A stretch of 40,862 bases of DNA, from contig JAFGDS010000107.1 of the NCBI GenBank assembly GCA_016931995.1, forward strand, positions 1 through 40,862, in the 5' to 3' direction. The DNA comes from Pirellulales bacterium (GTDB lineage Bacteria > Planctomycetota > Planctomycetia > Pirellulales > Thermoguttaceae). Under the pieces are notes generated by a model. It was given only the letters and a program-made list of their open reading frames with translations. It was not told the DNA's origin and did not search any database. This document shows positions 18,007-25,895 of this stretch, piece by piece (positions within the stretch are counted from its first letter, which is position 1; each line of letters starts with the position of its first letter). Both the position numbers and the translations under genes were made by a program.

Positions 18007-19260
18007 GTGATCGACGCCTCCCTGTTGGACGATTACCGGTGGCTCGTGGGAACAACGGGCCAGGCGTGGCTCGCCCGGGCGGCGGACGACGATCGCGAGC
18101 CGGTGGCGCTGGCCGACGCGTTGCGGCGCGATCTCTCGTCCTCTCGCGCCCACCTCGTGCTCGAACAGGTCGCGCTGCGGCGTCGCGGGCGGGCGAAGTA
18201 CGCCGACGCCGCCGCACGGATGCTCTTCACGCGCCGAGGGCTGGAGCAGGCCACCGATCGCTGGGTGGCCGGGTGGAAGGCCCAGCGGTTTCCCGTCGGA
18301 GGTCGCGTGCTCGACCTCTGCTGCGGCGTCGGCGGCGACCTGATCGCGCTGGCCAACCGGGGCGCGGCCGCCGGCTTCGACCGCGATCCCGTCGCCGCCT
18401 TCCTGGCCGCGGCCAACGCGGCCGCGCTGGGCGCGGCATCCGCCCGCGCCGTTATTGCCGACGTGACCCGGCTGCGGCTGGCCAACGATGCCCTTTGGCA
18501 TATCGATCCCGATCGGCGCGCGGGCCGGCGGCGCTCGGTCCGGCCGCTTTGGCACGAGCCGGACGAAACGGCGGTCTCCCGGCTCCTGGCGTCGGCGCCG
18601 CACGGGGCCGTGAAGCTGGCGCCCGCCGCCGACGTGGCCCGGGCCTGGGCGGGCCAAGCCCAACGCGAATGGATCGCCCGCGACCGCCAATGCCGGCAGC
18701 AGGTCGTCTGGTTCGGCCGGTTCGCCGGCGAGCCCGGCACGCATCGCGCCACGGCGATCCGCGCGCCGCGGGCCGGACGGGACGAAGCCGTCCGCACGCT
18801 GATCGGGAAGCCCGGCTTCCCGTCCTCGCGGGTCGATGCGCCGGACCGCTGGGTCTTCGAGCCCGACCCGGCCGTGTCGGCGGCGGGCCTGGTCGGCGCG
18901 TTGGCCGCCCAACACGCGCTTGCCGCGCTGGATCCGCAAGGACTCTATCTGACCGGTCCGCGTCCGGTCCGCGATCTTGCCCTGGCCTGCTTCGAGGTCG
19001 AAGAGGTCCTCCCGTTCGACCGACGGCGGTTGCGGCGGCTGCTGGCCGCCCGCGGGATCGGACGTCTGGAGATCAAGACCCGCGGGCTGGCCCTCGATCC
19101 CCAACGGCTCGCCCGGCAACTCCAGCCGAAAGGCGACGCCTTCGGCGTCGTGTTGCTGATCCGCGGGCCAGGCGGCGTCCTGGCGGTCCTGGCGAGGCGG
19201 ATCGCCGACCCAGCGGATTCCGTTCAGGAGTCGCGCGAGGAAGGTTCCTTTGGGGGGTAA
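18007..19260 (+). CDS. Class I SAM methyltransferase with THUMP-like C-terminus
   Basis: A 417-residue S-adenosylmethionine-dependent methyltransferase-fold protein. Motif I is VLDLCCGVGGD (about 101-111), followed by the GFDRDP acidic loop. The C-terminal segment IGRLEIKTRG...LQPKGDAFGVVLLIR matches the THUMP-like domain found in a family of uncharacterised, probably RNA-directed methyltransferases. The middle region has a conserved-looking EWIARDRQCRQQVVWFG stretch. The target is unknown; RNA is inferred from the THUMP-like domain. The GTG at 18007 is chosen because any earlier start would translate the repeat array. The ribosome site is weak (AGG about nine bases upstream). CsrA follows 209 bases downstream. 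Confidence 0.8.
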   Translation: MIDASLLDDYRWLVGTTGQAWLARAADDDREPVALADALRRDLSSSRAHLVLEQVALRRRGRAKYADAAARMLFTRRGLEQATDRWVAGWKAQRFPVGGRVLDLCCGVGGDLIALANRGAAAGFDRDPVAAFLAAANAAALGAASARAVIADVTRLRLANDALWHIDPDRRAGRRRSVRPLWHEPDETAVSRLLASAPHGAVKLAPAADVARAWAGQAQREWIARDRQCRQQVVWFGRFAGEPGTHRATAIRAPRAGRDEAVRTLIGKPGFPSSRVDAPDRWVFEPDPAVSAAGLVGALAAQHALAALDPQGLYLTGPRPVRDLALACFEVEEVLPFDRRRLRRLLAARGIGRLEIKTRGLALDPQRLARQLQPKGDAFGVVLLIRGPGGVLAVLARRIADPADSVQESREEGSFGG

Positions 19261-19469
19261 GTCGCGCCAGCCGTGGGTGTCCAACGGTTGACAACGCGCC
19301 GGTTCCGAAACCCTCGCTATACGCGAAGTGCGGCGGCGGGCCCACGACGGATAACCCCGCCCGGCAGACTCCACGCAAACGGCACATCTTCCCCTGGCCG
19401 AACGCGCCTACGATTTCGCCGGGTGGCCACTTTCCCGTTTGGACCCAGAATCGGAAAGGAATCCAAGCC

Positions 19470-19697
19470 ATGTTGGTGCTCAGTCGAAAGCCGGGCGAAC
19501 AGATCGTCCTTCCGGATATCGGCATCCGCGTGACCGTGCTGAATATCAGCGGTCGGCGCGTGCGTCTGGGAATTGAAGGCCCGCCCACCACGGCCGTCCA
19601 TCGCGCCGAGGTTTGGCAGCGGATGCAGGAATTCTCGGACCCCGCGCCCCGCAGCGCGGCCGCCCCGCGAACCCGCCATCGCCTTGCCGCTCGCTGA
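19470..19697 (+). CDS. csrA: Carbon storage regulator CsrA
   Basis: A 75-residue post-transcriptional regulator that binds GGA motifs in mRNA leaders as a dimer and usually blocks translation. The match is direct: MLVLSRKPGEQIVL at the start, then VTVLNISGRRVRLGIEGP and VHRAEV, including the RNA-binding arginine of the VHR motif. The C-terminal tail (about 25 residues, Ala/Arg/Pro-rich) is longer than needed for the fold. AAGGA ends nine bases before the ATG, and this GGA could also be an autoregulatory site. Flanked by the methyltransferase and a zinc-ribbon membrane protein on the same strand. No flagellar gene or FliW is nearby. Confidence 0.95.
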   Translation: MLVLSRKPGEQIVLPDIGIRVTVLNISGRRVRLGIEGPPTTAVHRAEVWQRMQEFSDPAPRSAAAPRTRHRLAAR

Positions 19698-19823
19698 CAA
19701 GTCGGCTTGCTCCGTCTTTCTCAAGCGGCCCAATCTTCCCACGCTGCCTACATCCTTGGTCAGCCCGCAGAACCTACGGAATCGCTACAGTCCACCAAGC
19801 CCGTGGCCGATGATGGGAATACC

Positions 19824-20639
19824 ATGTGGTGCCAGAACTGCGGACAAGATGTACCCCGGGTTGTTTCCCCCAGCTCGGGTGAGTTGTGTTGCCTTCGGTG
19901 CGGACGGCCCGCCACCGAATCGGCGACCGCTCGAGGCGCTGCGCAGGCGACGGCCCCCCAGGAAGCGGCTCGGCCCACGGACGCAAGTCCTTCGGCGTCC
20001 GCGGATCCGCTGCCGGGCGTTCCCTACGACGGATGGGAACTCGATGAACAGCTCAAGCACATCGGCCGGATGCTCGGCGCCGGCGCGAAGCAACGCGACG
20101 CGGCGTCTCCGTCGTCCGCCGCCGACGAGCCGGTGCGGACGCTACGTCGGGATGCCGCGCACGCCGCCATGACGGGATCCCACGTGGCGATGGGCCCGCG
20201 AAGGACCCGGCGGGCGCGAGGAACTCCGTTGGACGGGGTCGTTTGGCTCGTCGCTCTGATCGGCTTGACCGCGCTAAGCTGCGGCGGCGTCTTGATGGCC
20301 TGGTCGCTTGCCACGGGCAGGGCGGACCTATGGGGGATCGGCGCGCCGGTAGCTGGCGGAGGACTGGCCGCGTTGGCACTGACGCTGGGCGTCGTCCTGG
20401 TCCTTCGGCTGGACCGGCTCGGCAGCGAGAGCCGCCGTACGGAAGCCCGGCTTGCCCAGGTGAACAACCAACTGCACCGGCTGGAGACCGCGGCCGTCAC
20501 GCTCTCCTCGCCCGCCCACCATTCGCCCTCCGGGGCATTCTACGGACACCTCGCCGACGGCGCGAGCCCTCAACTCCTCCTGGCCGACCTGAAGAGCCAG
20601 CTCGACCTGCTGGCCGTGAAGATCACCAGCGAACCGTAG
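19824..20639 (+). CDS. Zinc-ribbon membrane protein of unknown function
   Basis: A 271-residue protein. The N-terminus has a zinc-ribbon pattern with cysteines at 3, 6, 22/23 and 26 (MWCQNCGQD and CCLRCG). A low-complexity linker leads to a short conserved-looking stretch, PYDGWELDEQLKHIGRML. Two transmembrane helices follow (about 137-160 and 172-198), then a coiled coil (about 200-225). A cytosolic zinc ribbon tethered to the membrane suggests a scaffold or sensor, but this is inference. Similar 'MWCxxCxQDVP' proteins occur in planctomycetes. The ATG at 19824 is chosen because the ribbon starts at residue 3. It may be cotranscribed with csrA, 126 bases upstream. Confidence 0.72.
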   Translation: MWCQNCGQDVPRVVSPSSGELCCLRCGRPATESATARGAAQATAPQEAARPTDASPSASADPLPGVPYDGWELDEQLKHIGRMLGAGAKQRDAASPSSAADEPVRTLRRDAAHAAMTGSHVAMGPRRTRRARGTPLDGVVWLVALIGLTALSCGGVLMAWSLATGRADLWGIGAPVAGGGLAALALTLGVVLVLRLDRLGSESRRTEARLAQVNNQLHRLETAAVTLSSPAHHSPSGAFYGHLADGASPQLLLADLKSQLDLLAVKITSEP

Positions 20640-20650
20640 AGTATCGCCGA

Positions 20651-20671
20651 GTGCCACTGGCTTTGCCAGTC
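20651..20671. repeat. Single CACTGGC hairpin repeat unit
   Basis: One forward unit with core CACTGGCTTTGCCAGT, 11 bases after the zinc-ribbon stop codon. No reverse partner follows; instead a different inverted repeat begins 20 bases later. Confidence 0.9.
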
Positions 20672-20691
20672 CCATGAGCCGCTTGAGCCAT

Positions 20692-20758
20692 TGTAGGAAG
20701 CGACTCCGTCGCCGAACTTTTTGTGATTGGGTTGTCGGCGACGGAGTCGCCTCCTACA
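20692..20758. repeat. Long inverted repeat of the GGCGACTCCGTCGCC family
   Basis: Arms of 24 bases at 20692-20715 and 20735-20758 differ at one position and enclose a 19-base loop. The core of each arm, GGCGACTCCGTCGCC, is itself palindromic. A second diverged copy lies at 36237-36308. The repeat sits between two convergent genes and could stop transcription from both sides. Its right arm contains the TAG stop codon of glycyl-tRNA synthetase (20754-20756). Confidence 0.93.
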
Positions 20759-22370
20759 GTTCCCCCGCCAGCAGGCGACGGATCTCGTCGACGCAGGCGT
20801 CCTTGGGGACGCGCCACTGCCGGAGCGAGTCGCGATCGCGCACGGTGACGGTGCCATCCGTGAGCGTCTGGCCGTCTACGGTGATGCAGTAGGGCGTGCC
20901 GATCTCGTCCTGGCGGCGGTAGCGCCGGCCCGCGGCCGACTTCTCGTCGTAGAAGACGTTGAAGTGCGGCTTCAGTTCGGCGTAGATCGCCTGGGCGACC
21001 TCGGGCATGCCGTCCTTGCGGACCAAGGGGAACACGGCCGCCTTGTAGGGCGCCAGGCGCGGGTGGAACTTCATGAGCGTCCGCTTGGTGGGCTTGCCGT
21101 TTTCGTCGGGCACCTCGTCCTCGCAGTACGCCTCGCACAGAAACGCAAGCGTCGCCCGATCGGCCCCGGCCGACGGCTCGATCACGTGCGGGATAAACCG
21201 CTCCTTCGTGTCCGCGTCGAAATACGAAAGGTCGCGCCCGCTGCCGCGGTGGCGCGGCTGGCCGTGCTCGTCCTTTTCCACTTCCAGCGGGCGTGTCTTC
21301 GGATCGAGCTTGCCTTCCATGTGGCTGCGCAGGTCGAAATCGCCGCGATGGGCAATGCCTTCCAGCTCGCCGAACTCGCCCTGGGCCATGAACGGGAACG
21401 CGTATTCGATGTCGGCCGTGCCGGTCGAGTAGTGGCTCAACTCCGCCGCCTCGTGGTCGCGCAGCCGCAGCCGATCGCTCGACAGGCCCAGCTCGACGTA
21501 CCACCGGAACCGCCGGTCGCGCCAGTAGCGGTACCACTCGGGCGACTCGCCGGGCCGGCAGAAGAACTCGATCTCCATCTGCTCGAACTCCCGCGAGCGG
21601 AACGTGAAGTTGCGCGGCGTGATCTCGTTGCGGAAGCTCTTGCCCACCTGCGCGATGCCGAAGGGGAGCCGCACGCGGGTGCTATCGAGGACGTTCTTGA
21701 AGTTCACGAAGATGCCTTGGGCGGTTTCGGGGCGAAGGAACGCGGCCGATTCCTCGCCCCCGAGGGCCCCGATGTACGTCTTGAACATCAGGTTGAACTC
21801 GCGCGGCTCGGTGAGCGAGCCGAGCGCCTTGGCCTCGGGCCCGAGGACCTTCGCCGAATCGTCCACCGTGGTCAACGAGACGAGCGGCCCGTCCCACACG
21901 AGTTCGTCGGCGTTCTTCGCCCGCAGGCCGAAGAATTTGAGCGCCCGCTGCTCGGTCTCTTCGAGCCCCTCGTGGCCGAGCGCTTCCGTGGTGACAAAGA
22001 ACCGCTGGCCGCGGGCCTCGACCCAGCGGCCCCAGACCTGGTCGTGCCGGTAGCGGTGCTTCGACTCGCGGCAATCGACCATGAAATCGTGGAACAGATC
22101 GTAATGGCCCGAGCACTTCCAAACCTGCGGGTGCATGATGATCGCGCAGTCCAGACCGGTCATCTCGTAGGGGCCCGGGGCGCCGGCGGGCGCGGTCTGC
22201 TCGTTATGGGCGGTGACCATGTCGCGCCACCACGCCTCGCGGACGTTCCGCTTCAGCTCGACGCCCATCGGCCCGTAGTCCCAAAATCCGTTCAGGCCCC
22301 CGTAGATCTCGCTCGACTGAAACAGGAACCCTCGGCGTTTGCACAAGGCGACCAGTTGATCCATTTCCAT
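20754..22370 (-). CDS. glyQS: Glycyl-tRNA synthetase, homodimeric class II type
   Basis: A 538-residue glycine-tRNA ligase of the alpha2 (archaeal/eukaryotic-like) type, distinct from the alpha2-beta2 GlyQ/GlyS enzyme. The N-terminus MDQLVALCKRRGFLFQSSEI, the GLNGFWDYGPMGVELKRN block and the ETAQGIFVNFKN segment are characteristic. Motif 2 is FRNEITPRNFTFRSREFEQM (about 244-263), and motif 3 lies in EPSAGADRATLAFL. The anticodon-binding domain is at the C-terminus (APYKAAVFPLVRKDGMPEVA). The ATG at 22370 is set by GGAGG nine bases upstream; an ATG two codons later is possible. The last codon and the stop codon are within an inverted repeat. Confidence 0.96.
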   Translation of the reverse strand: MEMDQLVALCKRRGFLFQSSEIYGGLNGFWDYGPMGVELKRNVREAWWRDMVTAHNEQTAPAGAPGPYEMTGLDCAIIMHPQVWKCSGHYDLFHDFMVDCRESKHRYRHDQVWGRWVEARGQRFFVTTEALGHEGLEETEQRALKFFGLRAKNADELVWDGPLVSLTTVDDSAKVLGPEAKALGSLTEPREFNLMFKTYIGALGGEESAAFLRPETAQGIFVNFKNVLDSTRVRLPFGIAQVGKSFRNEITPRNFTFRSREFEQMEIEFFCRPGESPEWYRYWRDRRFRWYVELGLSSDRLRLRDHEAAELSHYSTGTADIEYAFPFMAQGEFGELEGIAHRGDFDLRSHMEGKLDPKTRPLEVEKDEHGQPRHRGSGRDLSYFDADTKERFIPHVIEPSAGADRATLAFLCEAYCEDEVPDENGKPTKRTLMKFHPRLAPYKAAVFPLVRKDGMPEVAQAIYAELKPHFNVFYDEKSAAGRRYRRQDEIGTPYCITVDGQTLTDGTVTVRDRDSLRQWRVPKDACVDEIRRLLAGEL

Positions 22371-22418
22371 CCCAAGTAACCTCCGGGCAGGGGGCGGCGC
22401 ATGCGAGTCAAACCGATA

Positions 22419-22424
22419 AGTATA
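22419..22424 (-). promoter_or_regulatory. Candidate -10 element upstream of glyQS
   Basis: TATACT on the minus strand lies about 48 bases before the glyQS start, in the only AT-richer spot of the leader. No good -35 hexamer is found 16-18 bases upstream, so this is tentative. No T-box leader is recognisable. Confidence 0.35.
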
Positions 22425-22466
22425 CCTCGCGGGGGGAAAGCCCGCCAGGGCGTGGGGCAGGTGTAG

Positions 22467-22483
22467 GTCAGGCTGTGCCTGAC
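22467..22483. repeat. GTCAGGC-TGT-GCCTGAC hairpin
   Basis: Seven-base perfect arms around a three-base loop, upstream of glyQS. It is preceded by TGTAG, as in the GGCGACTCC repeat family, which suggests a related mobile hairpin class. Confidence 0.8.
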
Positions 22484-22507
22484 AAACCCTGGGCCAGGCC
22501 GTGTCGT

Positions 22508-22638
22508 GTGCCACTGGCTATGCCAGTGCGCGCCGGCAGTCGGCCGTGCGTGGACGCGCCGAACGCCCAATGGCCTCGTGCTCGGCCGGCACACTGGCAG
22601 AGCCCGTGGCACACACGCACTGGCAAAGCCAGTGGCAC
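22508..22638. repeat. Triple CACTGGC hairpin repeat (forward, reverse, reverse)
   Basis: A forward unit lies at 22508-22529 (loop variant CTATG), with reverse units at 22592-22612 (diverged, AGCCCGTGG) and 22617-22638. Together with the hairpin at 22467 and the terminator at 22659, these fill the 382-base gap between glyQS and the secretin-like gene. No gene is seen in the gap. Confidence 0.95.
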
Positions 22639-22658
22639 ACGAACCCGTGCATCTCCGC

Positions 22659-22698
22659 AAAAAACAAGCCACCGCCGGACGGGCCGACGGTGGCTTGT
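22659..22698 (-). terminator. Rho-independent terminator of the secretin-like gene
   Basis: A perfect 11-base stem, ACAAGCCACCG (22664-22674) with CGGTGGCTTGT (22688-22698), encloses a 13-base loop. On the minus strand it is followed directly by six T residues (22664-22659, the first shared with the stem). It begins about 55 bases after the stop codon of the minus-strand secretin-like gene. Confidence 0.85.
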
Positions 22699-22752
22699 CG
22701 AACATCATGCGTCGAGCGACTTCCTTGGCGGGCGCCTCGCCCTCATGATCGC

Positions 22753-24195
22753 TTACCTCCGAGCGGGTGCGACGGGCGGGGCCTCATCGGCCGGCTCGGC
22801 GCGGCTCGTGCGGAGGATCAGGTACAACTGCCGGCTGTCGCCGCTGGCGTCGACCGGTCGGTCCTCCATCTCAAAGGGCTGGAGCGTCAGCCCACCGATG
22901 AGGATCGCTTTGCCCAACGGAACGCGCACGGTCGTGGCCAACTGCTGCGTGGGCACATTCGGCCGGTCCACGGCGATCGACGCGGACGTTGCCGGCTCCG
23001 CCTCGCCCGTTGTCGGATTGGTCGCCGGGGAACTGCCGGCGCCGATCTTGGCCGGCTCCGAGTCTTTCCAGCCGGTGACGATGTTGCGAACGTCCAGCAC
23101 CGCCTCGGCGCCGTCGGTCGAAAGCGATGGGCAGACCTGAAGCATCAGGCCGACGTTCACCGTGGTCATCAGCGGCTGATACGCCGCGCCGCTTCCCACC
23201 ACGGGGATGGCCCCCTTTACCACCGTTCGCCGCGAGCCCGAGGTCATGTGCACCGTCTGCCCGCTAAAACACGTGATCCGCCCTCGGTAGCTGGGCAGCT
23301 CGCGGAGCAGGGCATCGAGCTTCGCCTCATCGACGGACGACCGCCGCGAGCGGGAGTCGGCGTCTTTCACGTCCGGCGTCAACATGGCAAGTTGCTCGGA
23401 ATCCAACAGGAGCCAATAGGCCTCGACCACGACCGTGCGGGCTTCGCCGATCTCGGAAAGCACGTCGGCGATCTGCTTGTGGACGTCGGGCGTTTGCAGG
23501 ATGAGCAGCCTCGTGCCATACGCCTGGCACCGGCCCGGCCCGCCGGCGACGTCCCAGCTCTGCGGGGCGATGGTCCGCTGCAGGGCCACGACCAACTCGC
23601 CGATCGGTCCCTCCGGCACGTTGGCCGCGCCCATCTCGCCGCCCATGAGGCCGCCAGCCCCGCCGATCGGGCCGCCGCCGAGCATGCCCGCGTCCCCGCC
23701 GCCCATGCCGATGCCGCCCATGCCCGTGTTTTGCGCGATTGCACCTTCCGGGCCGACGCTCATCATGCCCCCGCCCATGCCCATGCCACCCATGCCGCCC
23801 ATGCCACCCATGCCCATGCCACCCATGCCGCCCATCACTTCGGGGCGAACGCCGCGGGCGGGCACGGATTCGGCGTTGGTGGTCGGGATCTCGCCGCCGG
23901 CGTACGGATAATCCGGCGCGGGCATCACGAGATCGTCCACGCGATAGATCTTGAGCACCAGGTTGGCCGGCCCGGGGCCCATGCCGGGCATGCCCATGCC
24001 CATGCCCATGCCGCCGGGCGCACCCATGCCCATGCCAGGCATTCCCATGCCGCCGGCGCCCGGTCCGGGCATGCCGCCCCCGGCAGGCGCGTCGCCTTGC
24101 TCTTGCCGCGGAGTGTGTTGCGCCACGGCCGGGCCGGCCGCCATCGCCAGACACACGGCCGCCAGGGTCATCCAAAAGACTGTCGAGCGTTTCAT
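22753..24195 (-). CDS. Exported Gly/Met-rich protein with secretin-like C-terminus
   Basis: A 480-residue protein with a clear Sec signal peptide (MKRSTVFWMTLAAVCLAMAA, cleavage near AVA-Q). Two low-complexity regions rich in Gly and Met (repeated GMGM/GMGG) flank the sequence LVLKIYRVDDLVMPAPDYPY. The middle part, ELVVALQRTIAPQSWDVAGG and RLLILQTPDVHKQIADVLSE, resembles the N-domains of secretin (type II/III) proteins in planctomycetes. The C-terminal part (VGLMLQVCPSLSTDG, then VRVPLGKAILIGGLT) resembles the secretin beta domain. It is shorter than a true GspD and no other secretion gene is nearby, so pore formation is uncertain. GGAGG nine bases before the ATG at 24195 supports the start. 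It is a separate unit with its own terminator. Confidence 0.75.
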   Translation of the reverse strand: MKRSTVFWMTLAAVCLAMAAGPAVAQHTPRQEQGDAPAGGGMPGPGAGGMGMPGMGMGAPGGMGMGMGMPGMGPGPANLVLKIYRVDDLVMPAPDYPYAGGEIPTTNAESVPARGVRPEVMGGMGGMGMGGMGGMGGMGMGGGMMSVGPEGAIAQNTGMGGIGMGGGDAGMLGGGPIGGAGGLMGGEMGAANVPEGPIGELVVALQRTIAPQSWDVAGGPGRCQAYGTRLLILQTPDVHKQIADVLSEIGEARTVVVEAYWLLLDSEQLAMLTPDVKDADSRSRRSSVDEAKLDALLRELPSYRGRITCFSGQTVHMTSGSRRTVVKGAIPVVGSGAAYQPLMTTVNVGLMLQVCPSLSTDGAEAVLDVRNIVTGWKDSEPAKIGAGSSPATNPTTGEAEPATSASIAVDRPNVPTQQLATTVRVPLGKAILIGGLTLQPFEMEDRPVDASGDSRQLYLILRTSRAEPADEAPPVAPARR

Positions 24196-24318
24196 GTCAC
24201 GTTGCCTCCAGGGTTCGCGAAAGAGTGTCTTTTGAAAAAAACCACCACGAAGATCGTGCCGGCGTTCCTTGTTGCGAAGCCGCAAGCGGCTCACCGGCAT
24301 TTTTTGGACGCCGCACCA

Positions 24319-24349
<31 letters not shown>

Positions 24350-24380
24350 TGGCTCCCAGAAGACCACCACGTTTCACCAT

Positions 24381-24516
24381 GTTATCCTGAGCCTCCCACT
24401 CCGTCATCCTGAGCATCCCACTCCGTCATCCTGAGCGCAGCGAAGGATCTCGTTCGTTTCCCTGTCACCGAGATGCTTCGCTTCGCTCAGCATGACGAGG
24501 TTCGCTCAGCATGACG
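24381..24516. repeat. CATCCTGAGC repeat cluster
   Basis: ATCCTGAGCNTCCCACTCC-type units of 22 bases occur twice in tandem (24384-24427), followed by a longer copy reading CATCCTGAGCGCAGCGAAGG. Inverted pieces follow (GCTTCGCTCAGCATGACG and TTCGCTCAGCATGACG), ending at about 24516. This is a widespread bacterial intergenic repeat type. The last inverted piece overlaps the 3' end of the HEAT gene and supplies its stop codon. Nothing coding is seen in 24196-24505. Confidence 0.88.
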
Positions 24517-25885
24517 CGCACATCCAGGTTATGGAAAAAGTTCCATAGTTCCACCATGCCCACGCCAGCAGGAACGCCGCCTCGGACCGAACGCCCGAGT
24601 TGTCTTCGATCGGCCTCGGCGGGCGGGCGGGCGGCGGGGCAAACTCGCTTTCGACGTGATGCCGCGCTGCCGCCACCAGGCCCGCCATGGCCGGATCGCG
24701 ACGCAGGTTGGCCAGAAACCGCGCGGCCGACTCGTGCCGGCTGGCGGCCAGGGCCATGAGGGCCTCGCGGCCGTGACGGTCGTGGGCCACCAGGCGCGCG
24801 AGCCGGTCGATCACCGCCGGGTTGTCCAACCGCCCCAGCGCCACCGCCGCCGCCGCCCGTTCGTCCAGCCGCGGTGAGTTGAAATACGCAAACAACTCGT
24901 CGATCGGCGGGTACGGCTCGCGGGCGAGCGCTTCGCACGCCGCCGCGCCGGTCTTCGGCGAGGCGACCAGCTTGAGATACACAACCAGCGAGCCGGAGTC
25001 GCGCCGCGCGAGCAAGCTCGCCAGCAAGGCGGCCTGGGTCTCCGGCTCGGGTTCCTTCTCGATGAGCCGACCGACGTAGCGCGGATCGGCCAACCGCCCG
25101 AGCGCCCGAATCGCCACCGGCCGGGTCTCCGGAAAATGGCTCAGATGGTTCAGAAGTGGCACGGACTGCTCGCTTCCCACGCGACCCAGCACGTCGATCG
25201 CCGCCATGAGTTCCTTGCCCCGGGTCTGGGCGATTCGCGCCGCCAGCGCCCGCTCGTGTGCCCGCCGGTTCGCCGCCAGCGGGCGGCACAAGGCGTCCAG
25301 ATCGCCGTAGGGCTGAGCGACCCGCTGGGCCAGCACCTGAACGAGTGGGTCAACCGGAGTGGCCGGCGTGGCTTGTTGTTGTGCGATGCCCCAGAGGAAG
25401 ACGAACGTCTCGAACGCCGTGGCCGGCCGGCCCACCACCGCGGTCGCGACGGCGGCTTGGTCGGATGGTTCTCGCGCATCGTCCGCCGCCAGCGCCGGGC
25501 CGTTGCCCGACGGTTCCGTCACCTCGACCGGCTGGGCCCCCTGATTATCATTGTTGTTTGCCACGGGCGTCCACGACCGCCAAACCAACAGCACGGAGGC
25601 CAAACCTACCGCCACGGCCGCCGCCGCGACGATGCCCCGCCGTCGGCCAAGCCGCGAGCCGGCCCGCCCGTTGTGACCGACCTTTCGGCGATCCACTACC
25701 GTGACGCCCAGGTCCGCCCGCGCGGTCGCCTCCGTTCCGTTGCCGGAACGGATGCCGCGCCAGAAGGATTCGAGCCACTGGAGCGTTTCGGGCTCCGGCT
25801 CGGGCCAGACGGCCTTGGCCAGCAGCCGGTCCAGGTCGGCCGGCTCGCCCACGTCGGATTGTCGATCGTTCTCGCCGTGTATCAT
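24506..25885 (-). CDS. Membrane HEAT-repeat protein, candidate anti-sigma factor
   Basis: A 459-residue protein. About 80 N-terminal residues, probably cytoplasmic, precede one transmembrane helix (about 83-102). A low-complexity stretch follows, then HEAT-like helical repeats (about 215-420), for example SVPLLNHLSHFPETRPVAIRALGRLADP and VALGRLDNPAVIDRLARLV (segments given separately). The start lies ten bases after the ECF sigma gene stop, and the ribosome site GAGGA is inside the sigma gene, so the two are cotranscribed. Membrane proteins in this position commonly restrain the sigma factor, but there is no recognisable zinc-binding anti-sigma domain, so the role is inferred. The final residues and stop codon come from a repeat, so the native C-terminus may have been altered. 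Confidence 0.72.
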   Translation of the reverse strand: MIHGENDRQSDVGEPADLDRLLAKAVWPEPEPETLQWLESFWRGIRSGNGTEATARADLGVTVVDRRKVGHNGRAGSRLGRRRGIVAAAAVAVGLASVLLVWRSWTPVANNNDNQGAQPVEVTEPSGNGPALAADDAREPSDQAAVATAVVGRPATAFETFVFLWGIAQQQATPATPVDPLVQVLAQRVAQPYGDLDALCRPLAANRRAHERALAARIAQTRGKELMAAIDVLGRVGSEQSVPLLNHLSHFPETRPVAIRALGRLADPRYVGRLIEKEPEPETQAALLASLLARRDSGSLVVYLKLVASPKTGAAACEALAREPYPPIDELFAYFNSPRLDERAAAAVALGRLDNPAVIDRLARLVAHDRHGREALMALAASRHESAARFLANLRRDPAMAGLVAAARHHVESEFAPPPARPPRPIEDNSGVRSEAAFLLAWAWWNYGTFSITWMCASC

Positions 25886-25895
25886 CGCTTCCTCG

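Noticed and set aside
15571-19374. Very long minus-strand open frame opposite the protease, methyltransferase and ROK genes
   Set aside because: It is Arg/Gly/Pro-rich with no domain, and lies antisense to well-supported genes. High GC leaves long open frames on the wrong strand.
20754-22514. Longer glyQS start at 22514
   Set aside because: The extra 48 residues lack family similarity, while the ATG at 22370 has GGAGG at ideal spacing.
22753-24195. Secretin-like protein as part of a type II or III secretion system or type IV pilus
   Set aside because: No ATPase, platform, pseudopilin or pilus gene nearby, and the protein is shorter than true secretins.
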